The notes beneath the pieces were generated by a model. It saw only the letters and a program-made list of their open reading frames with translations. It did no database searches and was not told where the DNA came from. From Sthenelais limicola (taxonomy: Eukaryota > Annelida > Polychaeta > Phyllodocida > Sigalionidae), in contig OW804095.1 in NCBI GenBank assembly GCA_942159475.1, positions 149,038,808 through 149,102,807 on the forward strand: 64,000 nucleotides of DNA, written 5' to 3'. Of this stretch, positions 20,963-32,900 are shown piece after piece. How positions within the stretch are numbered: position 1 is the first letter of the stretch; every line of letters starts with the position of its first letter. The position numbers were made by a program, and so were the translations under genes.

Positions 20963-23900
20963 CAGAATCCCAGGGCGTGTAGAGATGGTGGCGACACCAC
21001 CACATGAGCTTCTTCTTGCTCCACACTGGTTCCCCCGCCAGACAGTAGGTGTCGTTCTGACAGCCCTCAGCACTGGGTTCTGGCAGCTTCTCCCAGAGGG
21101 CACCACGTATAGCCTTGTGCACGACACTGACTCTGATCCACTGGAGAAGAACATAATATATAGATGATATTATCATAGAAACAATATATTGATGTAGATA
21201 ACTATAGATAGATCATATATAGAGGGGGGATCGGTTGCTTTACGCCCTGTTTTGACACCATACTTTTTCCGTATATTTGGTCCTATCAGGGCAAGAGAGG
21301 AAACATGCTAACTGGATATGATACCCTGCTCTTTCTTCGAATATTAGCATTGGTTCCTTTACATGCATATAACCATAGGCAGTTATACACATGACTGGCC
21401 TTTGGTAGCCCAGTCAGCGTGCACTGGGGTGGGAGGTGAAATGATGCTTCTGGTTAAGACGCTGAAGGATTCAAATCCAGGACTCTAGGAACCTTTCAGT
21501 TTAGAGTCAGTGAGTGAGATTGGTTGCTTTACGCCCTTATCAACACTTTTAATATGGTTATATCAAGGGCGGGAGAGCTGAGAGGGAGTGAGTGAGTGAG
21601 ATTGGTTGCTTTACGCCCTTATCAACACATTTAATATGGTTATATCAAGGGCGGGAGAGCTGAGAGGGAGGCAGTTTATGATCATACCCAGGAAATAGAG
21701 ATAGAGAAGAAGGTAGAGAGAGACAAAGAAAAAGAGACAGAAAGGCATTTTAAGGTCTTACCCAGGACCACCTTTCAGTTTAGAGTCCAACACCTTAACC
21801 ACTAGACCACTCCGACCCCCAGATAGATATAGATGCATGGAAAATATATGGATATAGAAAACAATAGATGGATGTGAATGAGATATATCTAAAACATTTT
21901 GTTCCTACCTCTGCAGCGCGACGTTTTCCCAGTTTCCAGGAGTGGAAGGCCTCCTTGTTCGATGCACAGTAAGGATGCAGGGAGCGGTCTGAAAGTAAGG
22001 TACACACTCTGTACTGATGCACGAGCACAACATTAGGAGATAATATATAATATATAATGTAGATTAATTGATGTTGTAATGGCTCAGAGCTTGCTGCCAA
22101 CTAAGTCAGGCACAAAAGAAGTCAACATTTTATAGGGTTTTTTTTCCATTGGAAGCGAAACCATGTACAGTAATGCCAAACTCTATCATATGGGTCAAGT
22201 TTCAGAAAATGTACAATTCAACTTCGCCAATCTTCTCAAATAACCCAAAATTCAGACAAAAATAAAATTCAAAATACAGTTCAACCCAACCAAACAGATT
22301 GCTAGAATCAATGCAATGCCAAATATACTCGAATTTACCTAGTATTAACCAAATTGCAACCTAATTTTGCAGAATTTACTCAATGTTTAGTGCTGCCAAT
22401 TCTTTGTACATTTTCTGAAAATCTGACCCATATACACATGTGATATGTCAATGTTCAAAATAGTTTATTTCCATAATCTGGGGAGACTTGGGCTCACCAC
22501 ATTTTTTTTTTCACATTTTTTGGTTTCCTTATTTTGATGATGGGAATGATACAGTAACAACCGACACATCTTGTGCCCTTGTCTATAACTCAATCTATGA
22601 CGTCGTAGATTGACCTATGACGTCATAGATTGCCTTCATTACAAGGGAGCAGTCAGGGGAAGCAGGTGCCATGCCTAATAAGATACAGAAGTACTTACCC
22701 ACGCCACCCTTCACTAAAGGATATCGCCGCACCATGAAGCGCACCAGTTCTTCCATACAAGTAAACTTTGAGACACTGTGGAAAAGAATACAAGATTATA
22801 CAAAACCATTTCATAACATTGGGAAATTAAACAGACTGTAATCACAGTGTAAGGCCAGGAGAAAATTGATTATTGACTGGTTGATTGTACACAATGACCC
22901 TTCTGGTCTTGTATATTTCGCAGGGCTCAAAAAAAACCTACCAACTTCACTTGCCAATTGGGCAAGTGGCAGCCAAGATTTACTTGCCCAACACCCTTTT
23001 TCACTTGCCCAAATATATAAACGAAATCACACTGATCTGTATGTATCTTGTTTCATTGTAAGTAGACATCACAACAGGGGTTTGAAATCGGGGTCGTAGA
23101 GATTTCCACTTGCCCACTCGGGCAAGTAACATTAAATTTTACTTGCTCAGAGCCATTTTTTACTTGCCCCGGGCAAGTAAACATCGAGCCCTGTTTCATA
23201 TATTTTTCAAGCCCTGTTTCGTATATGTATGTATGCATGTGAGAATTTTATAAATTTTTGGTGTATTCTTTACAGTATTTTCAAACTTAATACAAACAGC
23301 AGCTCCAGATTTAAAAATAATAAAAAGGTTCAAAACCAAACACCACTTACTCAATATCAGGCCCACGCTGTAAAGGCTTCCCGAAGACACTCTTGAAGCG
23401 ATCGTCTTCTCTGGTTGACTTCTTAACAGGTAGACCCTTGTTAGCGTGTGCCGCGGGGTCTCCTGCCCCCACCCCAGCCTCCCGCTTTACCTCCCCAGCC
23501 TTCAGCAGGCCAGGCTCGCTCTGCTTGGGAGGTAAAAGCTGAACAATCAACTTCTGATTCCCAACTGTTGTAATCAGAGATTGCTTGCCTTGCTGCTGGG
23601 TCAGCTGGAGTTGCTGGGACTGACCACCAGGCGGCAGGCCAGGGGATTTGGTTGCCATGACGACGGTAGGAGGAGCATGTGGATGGAGACCAGGACGTAC
23701 TGGATGTCCAGTAGTGGGCACCAGGATTAAGGGAGTTTGCTGCGGGCCTTGACCAGCCAGTACAGCCACAGTGCCCGGTCGTATAGCAGACACTGGGGAC
23801 GCCTTGGGTTCTTGTTTAATGAGCACTGTACCAGGTGATATGTGCCTGACAGGGGAGAGGGTGCCTTTGTTTAACAAACTAACGGACGGGGCAGCAGGGC

Positions 23901-26900
23901 GTGTCAGGGTGGTGGAGTCAGTGGATAAAGTCTTGGCTTTGGCTCCTCCCACTGTCTTCAGCCCTGAGAGACCTGACAGTAGAGATATTCCTCCTTGGGC
24001 TGTACACACAGGCTTCACACCCACAGCAGTGCTGCCACCTTGAGGCTGATTGACAAGAACAAAACTGGCACCTTTCTGAGATCCACCAATAATGTTACCC
24101 CCAACAATCCTCAAGTTTTCAGTCAGGTTTGAGGTTGAAGAGCTTTTGGTGATCTTCTTACCAGAGGCCACTTGCAAGGGTCCAATAGCAGAGCTGGAGA
24201 CAGTTTTTGCCAGTTGTAAACCTGGCTTGGATTGGGCAGATTTGGTATGTAAAACCTGGCCTGCTGCTGATGGTGAGACTATGAGATTAGCCCCGGCAGC
24301 TAAGATACTCTGGGTGAGGCCAGTTCCTTGTGAAGCTAGCGCGATCTTGTGGGACATGTGTGCCCCTGACAGGGCATGGCTGGCAGTGGTGGAGGTGTTG
24401 CCAGCCCCTGTGGTAAGCACATAGGTAAGAGTGGCAGTCTTGTTGGTGCTGGTGTTCAGTACCGAGGTGGTGACAACCTGCGGGGAGGATTTAACAACAC
24501 CGGCAGGGGAGAACACTCCGCGAGAGGCAGCTGTAGAACCTCCTTTAGGCGGGGTAACCAAGGAAGCTAACCCGGGGGGCGTGGCTCCGGCTGTAGCTCC
24601 TCCCCCTCCTGCTGAAGCTCCGCCCCCAGGAGCGATTATAGCCATGCCTAAGGGCGTGGACAAGCGCTGGACAGAGCTGGGGCGTGGCTGGGTAGTCACG
24701 AGGGACGTACCGACTGATGTTGACTTGTTGAGGACGTGCTGAGGAATCAGGTACACCTTCCCTTGGTTGTCATGGCAACGGATGTAAACAGTGGGCTGGG
24801 ATGGTTTGGCAGAGGCAGGTTTATTACCTGGGGAGGCCCCAGTACTGGTGGTCAATACCTGGCTAGGTAAAGTACCCGGTGTCTGCGGGGAGTTCTGCAC
24901 CGCTATAAGCCCCGGGCTACGTATAAGAGCACCGGGTGCAATGAGTTGCCCAGCTCCACCGGACATTTGCCCGGGGACAACTTTGTATTGTCCTGGTGAT
25001 GTGAATTTGATGGTTTGCCCAAGTTGGGGAGGATGCAGTACTTTGCCAGGCTGTTTCTGCACAGTTGTATTGTCTTGAGTAATGATTATACTCGTCTGGG
25101 GGAGCTTGGAAGCTGCTCCATCCCCTCGCCCTGCATGTCCTGGCTCCACCTTCACCTCAGCACCACCAGCAGATGATTCCTGTTTAACGGGAGAAGTCAA
25201 CATCGTTATGTTCTGCCAACCTTTCTTACCCACTGGGCTGGCTCGCGGGGAATTGGGTTCACTCTTGATCTGGATCCTTGTCCATCCGGCCCCTTCCTTC
25301 ACCGGAGTGGTGGTCCCTGGCACAGGGCTGTTGACACGCGCGGGGGGAGTGCCTAAACCACCTAGAACCATTTTCACAGGAGTGACAGTTCGTGGGGGTG
25401 ACATGGGTTCTTCCTTTATAGTCACTGCAGGAGTTTGCATGTTCACATCTGTAGGCTCCGACTCCTGCGGTTCTATTTTCACTAAAGACAGATCTGGTTC
25501 TACTTTGATAGCTGTGTTCTGATTGGCTGAAGTGGTGCTGCTAGAAGGACGTTGATTGGCTGGTGTGGAAACAGTGTGTGCTTCAACAATGGTTGAGGCT
25601 GGGGCAGCAACAAGAGATTTACTTATAGGTTCTGGGAGGATGTCATCCACTGGGAGGCCGATACTATCTCTCTCTAACTCGATATCCACCACTGTTTCTG
25701 AACCAAGCGTCTGCAAACCGGTATACGTGCGATCCAGCTGAAAAATAGAAACTTATGAGTTCATTATCATGTCATTGATTAAAGACATTAATTAAGCTAC
25801 AGGAACAATTAAAACTATATGATGAAATCAGCACATACTGTTTCAGTATGCCAAAACAAATTAATTAAATTGAAGAATGAATGAATGAATGAATGTTGAT
25901 TAAATTGATTGAATGAATGAATGAATGAATGAATTCAATTCATTCAATGAATGAATGAATGAACGAATGAATGACACTTAGGAAAGCCATTGTGACAAGA
26001 GTTCTCTGTAGTACGAAGCTATCACCTGCATGTGCTGCGCCATCCCTCCCCACCCCCTCCTCTATTCTAGGTGTCTAATCTACACCTGCATGTGCTGCGT
26101 CATCCCTCCCCACCCCCTCCTCTATTCTAGGTGTCTAATCTACACATGCATGTGCTGCGTCATCCCTCCCCACCCCCTCCTCTATTCTAGGTGTCTAATC
26201 TACACCTGCATGTGCTGCGTCATCCCTCCCCACCCCCTCCTCTATTCTAGGTGTCTAATCTACACCTGCATGTGCTGCGCCATCCCTCCCCCACCCCTTC
26301 CTCTATTCTAGGTGTCTAATCTACACCTGAATGTGCTGTGCCATCCCTCCCAACCCCTCCTCTATTCTAGGTGTCTAATCTACACCTGAATGTGCTGCAC
26401 CATCCCTCCCCACCCCCTCCTCTATTCTAGGTGTCTAATCTACACCTGAATGTGTTGCGCCATCCCACCCCACCCCCTCCTCTATTCTAGGTGTCTAATC
26501 TACACCTGAATGTGCTGCCCCATCCCTCCCCACCCCCTCCTCTATTCTAGGTGTCTAATCTACACCTGCATGTGCTGCGCCATCCCTCCCCACCCCCTCC
26601 TCTATTCTAGGTGTCTAATCTACACCTGAATGTGCTGCGTCATCCCTCCCCACCCCCTCCTCTATTCTAGGTGTCTAATCTACACCTGAATGTGCTGTGC
26701 CATCCCTCCCCACCCCCTCCTCTATTCTAGGTGTCTAATCTACACCTGAATGTGCTGCGTCATCCCTCCCCACCCCCTCCTCTATTCTAGGTGTCTAATC
26801 TACACCTGAATGTGCTGCGCCATCCCTCCCCACCCCCTCCTCTATTCTAGGTGTCTAATCTACACCTGAATGTGCTGCGCCTTCCCTCCCCACCCCCTCC

Positions 26901-29900
26901 TCTATTCTAGGTGTCTAATCTACACCTGAATCCGCTGCGCCATCCCTCCCCACCCCCTCCTCTATTCTAGGTGTCTAATCTACACCTGAATCCGCTGCGC
27001 CATCCCTCCCCACCCCTTCCTCTATTCTAGGTGTCTAATCTACACCTGAATTCGCTGCGCCATCCCTCCCCACCCCCTCCTCTATTCTAGGTGTCTAATC
27101 TACACCTGAATGTGCTGCGTCATCCCTCCCCACCCCCTCCTCTATTCTAGCTGTCTAATCTACACCTGAATCCGCTGCGCCATCCCTCCCCATCCCCTCC
27201 TCTATTCTAGGTGTCTAATCTACACCTGAATCCGCTGCGTCATCCCTCCCCACCCCTTCCTCTATTCTAGGTGTCTAATCTACACCTGAATCCGCTGCGT
27301 CATCCCTCCCCACCCCTTCCTCTATTCTAGGTGTCTGATCAACACCTGAATGTGCTGCGCCATCCCTCCCCACCCCCTCCTCTATTCTAGGTGTCTAATC
27401 TACACCTGAATGTGCTGCGCCATCCCTCCCCACCCCCTCCTCTATTCTAGGTGTCTAATCTACACCTGAATGTGCTGCACCATCCCTCCCCGACCCCTCC
27501 TCTATTCTAGGTGTCTAATCTACACCTGAATGTGCTGTGCCATCCCTCCCACCCCCTCCTCTATTCTAGGTGTCTAATCTACACCTGAATGTGCTGCACC
27601 ATCCCTCCCCACCCCTTCCTCTATTCTAGGTGTCTAATCTACACCTGAATGTGCTGCGCCATCCCTCCCCACCCCCTCCTCTATTCTAGGTGTCTAATCT
27701 ACACCTGAATGTGCTGTGTCATCCCTCCCCACCCCCTCCTCTATTCTAGGTGCCTAATCTACACCTGAATGTACTGCACCATCCCTCCCCACCCCCTCCT
27801 CTATTCTAGGTGTCTAATCTACACCTGAATGTGCTGTGTCATCCCTCCCCACCCCCTCCCCTATTCTAGGTGTCTAATCTACACCTGAATGTGCTGTGTC
27901 ATCCCTCCCCACCCCTTCCTCTATTCTAGGTGTCTAATCTACACCTGAATGTGCTGCGCCATCCCTCCCCACCCCCTCCTCTATTCTAGGTGTCTAATCT
28001 ACACCTGAATGTGCTGGGCCATCCCTCCCCACCCCCTCCTCTATTCTAGGTGTCTAATCTACACCTGAATGTGCTGCGACATCCCTCCCCACCCCCTCCT
28101 CTATTCTAGGTGTCTAATCTACACCTGAATGTGCTGCACCATCCCTCCCCACCCCCTCCTCTATTCTAGGTGTCTAATCAACACCTGAATGTGCTGCACC
28201 ATCCCTCCCCACCCCCTCCTCTATTCTAGGTGTCTAATCAGTAGAATATAGGACTGAGTCCACACTAACAGTCCTTACCTTCAACTGGTGAATAATGTCC
28301 ACTCGCTTGTTGCGAGTATCTTTAAAGTGAAGCTGTACTCGCACAGGGAACTCGCCCCAACCTCGTCTGGTAAGATGGAAGGGCTTCTCCCTGCAATCAG
28401 CAAATACAATTAGTTCAACTCTTGTCTGATTAAATAAAGTAATTTTGAGTGAAGGGGACTCAGTACGGAAGCCTACAGATTTCTCGAGAATTTTAACCAA
28501 TGGATATGAATCATTATAGAGTGGGTACAAATATAGGTTGACTTGACAATCTATTTTTTAAGCTATGGTGGTATGGAGGTATAAATAATACTGGTTATGC
28601 AACAGTTCTGACATTAATTTGGACATCATAATGTTAACCACACATCCAGATTTCCATTGTTATATCACAAACTATACCAGTAATATATCAGGAAATAAAA
28701 CTGAAATATAAATTATAATGATATAATAAACCAATTTAAACAACAACTTTACTACCTACTTGACAGGTTCATCATTTAACGAGCAGCCCTAACCAGTATA
28801 AAGCGAAATACTCCCCCTCCACCATAAAATATAAATCGTAAGTGGACTGACAGAAAAGACTTACTTTATTTCCACCAGGTCGTGGGGTCGGTAGCTGGGG
28901 TGTAGGAAGAACCAGACCTTGTCTACATAGTGGTCGATGTCCGGCTCCTCCCGCGGCCCCCGCACGTACACCATCCACCTGTGGGTGGACCGGTCTGAGC
29001 TCTCCCTCTTGTCCACAGGGATGTACCTGCAGGCAAAACATGTTATTGTTATAACTCATTGTGTCATAATATATTAGTGTACCTAAAATTAATGGCCATA
29101 TATGCCTATACCTTCACCGTAGCTCCTACCTCCATGGAGGCTACCTCTATAATGAGTAATCCCTCATCCCCATTGGTCTGGCCACGCCCCCCAATGAGGG
29201 TGGGAGGCTGACCTGATGGTAAGCCTCCCCTAGGATATAAGGGGCTCTCTGACCCCTTACTCATTAGTTGCCTGCCTGATTAACACCAAGGTTATACCAT
29301 CACTCTGTATATCTGTACCAGGAATAAATACATCTTTAAACTTCAATACTTCGTTACCTTTTGTGTTACACTAGTTGTAACATTATTTTTTATTTTTTTG
29401 AGGATTTTATTTTCGTTGGAGAAGCACAATTCCCTCAAGGTTTTTTGTCTATTAGTCCCAGCTTAACATACACCATGACTCAACTGACAACATAATAAAC
29501 TTATTTACATCCTAATCTTAAAACGAGTTTCTAATTAAACAGACGGGGGAACCAGTCATGGGCCTTAAGTTATTCATTGTTATAGATGCCAAACTGGATA
29601 GTGGGTGTGTGAGGAAGGGGGAAGAGGGAGGGGAGGGGGAGGGGGGAGAAGGATTATAAGGCCAAGCTTTGAACATTTCACTAAACTTTCTGTGAGAATG
29701 AGTTCTAGAATTGTAGACATACTTGGAAAGGTTGCCGACGATGATCCTCTTCTTGACCTTGAACCTGGAAGTACGAGTGACATCTTGTGGATTGGCTTGA
29801 CTCTGGGAGCTGGAGGAAGTCGTGGCGCCGTCAGTCTTATCCTGAAAAACACAGTCAAGTCTTCAACATTGAACTTACATTAATACATTTACATAGGATA

Positions 29901-32900
29901 CCGGTATATTATGAAAAATCATCAAACAATAAGGCAAATTAGAAGGAGTGGTATGAAGTCATTCACATACAAAAACATAGCACAGATCCTGGCCAAACCA
30001 CATCTAGGTAAGTCATATTATTGATGGATAATATTGGATAAATTGATGGATAATATGGATAAATCTTGAAAGGCATGAAACTCGTGAGTGCACGTTGCTC
30101 TCTTTAGAAAGTGAACAGCATGGGAATAAGCTATGCCCTAGGAAAAATTGAAAGAAATGTATCCGTTTTATATAATTCTTTTATTACTTGACTAGCGGAT
30201 TGATTATGTGAATTGTTTATACTAGGAAAAAAAATGTAGAAAATGAAAGTATGAGGTTATTATTAAATGAGGTAAAGTGTAATTAAATTAATCTAAGAGA
30301 TTTTGTATATTAGATTTTCATGACGAATGAGACATCACTTTGTGAACATTCAGTCAATAAATTTTGTTAAAAAAAATATATTACCCATTTCTACTCCCCC
30401 CCCCCCCCCTTCCTGTTCAGGGTTAGTTCACAAAACTTACAGCAGATTCCTGGACGCGTGTTTCACCAATAGCTGTCGATGTCTCATCTGGTTTCTCTTG
30501 TTTTATGTTGAGATTACCGGCAGGTGTCGCCACGGTTCCCTCCCGGGGAGCCTTACCAAGATGCTTCTTCACAGTCGGGTGAATGGACGGATACGATTGG
30601 TTGGGAGATTTGGACTGAAATGTAAACAAATATTTTCATGTTTTTCGTTTCATGTATATTACACTCATCATTCATTAAGTTGATAGTATCAAGAATTATT
30701 TCAGGTAACGCCGACTAACGGCTGGAAGAGCTGGGAACCTCCCAGAAGCCTGTCGACCTGTTTGTGAAACTATATGTAACTTCTGATAAATAAAACATTA
30801 TTCTACCCTATTCTATTCTAAGAATGGAGGTGTGAATAATACACTTTTGTTATATCATTATAAGAAAATGGACTTTCAGATGCGGGTCTCCTTTTTGTAC
30901 ACCTTTCTTGTATGAATAAAAAATGCATTGGATTGAATTGAGTGAGAGTGGTGAGCTAAGCTCCTACCTGGGCCAATGGTTGCCCTGCCTTGCTGTAGAA
31001 GTTAGCCACGATACAGGCGCGGAGTCTATCGGCGATGATACGAGCTTGTTGCAGGCGCTGAATGAGGCAATAACACAATGAGATCAACAAACAGTCGGCA
31101 GTTAAACAATATTGGAGCAGGGATGAAAGTGGGGCCATGGCAAAAATACTGAAATATTTCTGGCAAGGGAAGCAGGGAGAAATTGAAAAGTCATTTTGAT
31201 GATATTTATCTCCGATGGTTTCAACAAAATTTGGTAAATAGAATTTAGTGAAATGTTTCTGAAAATTTGAGAATTTGAAATAAATATTTTAGGTTAAAAT
31301 GATGAAATTTGGGTGAAATTCGACAATTCTTAGTTTAAGAAAATACTGATTTCAGTAGAAGTACTGAAGACTTTCATCCCTGTTGGAGACTAAAGCGGTG
31401 CTTCCACTCCCCCCCCCCCCCCCCCAAAAAAAGTACAGAAGCCACAAAAAAAGTATCACCAGACCCTCAAAAAAAGTATAAAAAAGTATAGTATTCAATC
31501 TCGTACTGCTGTTTCAATAGGCATTTTCATTCACAAAATTCTTAGAACACGGTTTCACCATGATACATGGCAATTTACAAAGCATCAAAAGTCTATTTTT
31601 TGTTGAATATCCCTTAAAAAAAAGTATAAAAAATTATAGACAAAAAAGGTATTTTTCAAGGAAAAGGAAAAAAAAAGAATAGGCTTTTAAAAAAAGTATA
31701 AAGTGGCAGCACTGCGAAAGCGACCAAAATATTACATGAAGTAATTAATACCTATATATAACAGCTTAGTTAATCATTCATTTCCATCATATCATTAAGT
31801 TACTGTTACACGAAGATTATACAAACCTCATCTATCAAAAGGATTTCAGCTTCCTTATTCATCCTCTCTTGTGAAAACTGTTTAAGGATGATATTCTCTA
31901 TCCGACGGATGGTCATCTCCTTGGCTAATAAAATACATCAACTACACATTAATATGTTTATCATTAGAACAACCGAGTATAGGAGACGCTTTAATTTTTC
32001 AAATAGAATAGAATAGAATAATATTGTATGATACAAGAGATGTAGACAAACAGGTCGACAGGCCTCTGGGAGAGTCCCAGCTCTTCCAGCCGTTACCTTT
32101 ACTTATAGTGTTTTCTATGGAGACATCTAGTACATGGAAAATGGGATATGAGATAGATGAGAATAAAATTTCCTAAAGACCACCATCCTCTTTATAATTA
32201 TGGATCCCAACTATAGTGGGTTTAAGTTCACATCTAAATCTAATATCTTGCACTTTCTTTCTTGGAGAGGTTGACAATTAATCGAAATGTTTCATATCCA
32301 AAATAATTAACAAACACTAGAATTACTAGTTATCGAGTCTTGCGACTTGTGGGTATTATTGTTAGCGGTGAGTATTGGTAGCGTTGAGGGAAGGATCAAC
32401 ACAACACTGTCTAGTGCTCTCACTGTTCTGTTCATTCTATTACATTTCATGTAAATGATTCTAAGTCTCACTTTTGAGCCCTGTATGCAAATAAAGGCAA
32501 GAAGTATATCTAGCCAAATGACTAATCCTTAAGGTTAAACACATTGTTGTCGTTAACCTGGTAAAAACACACTATTTAATAACCAGTGTCTTAGTTTAGT
32601 CTACTTACTCGTATCCCATTTACCATGTACTAGATGTCTCCATAGATAACTCTTAGTAAAGGTAACGGTTGGAAGAGCTGGGACTCTCCCAGAGGCCTGT
32701 CGACCTGTTTGTCAACATCTATTGTATCGCTTTGACAAATAAAATATTAATTCTAAAAATCTATTCTATTCGTTCCACGATGTTGCTCCATTTTAATGCT
32801 TAGTTACAATGCTCCAATTACACCTCCTTATATATGGGTCAGATTATCAGAAAATGTACAATTGGCAGCTGTACACATTTAGCAAATTCTCCTAAAGTAG

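Noticed and set aside
26030..26311. ORF with [20 protein letters not shown] repeats
   Set aside because: Translation of the 60-bp intronic array.
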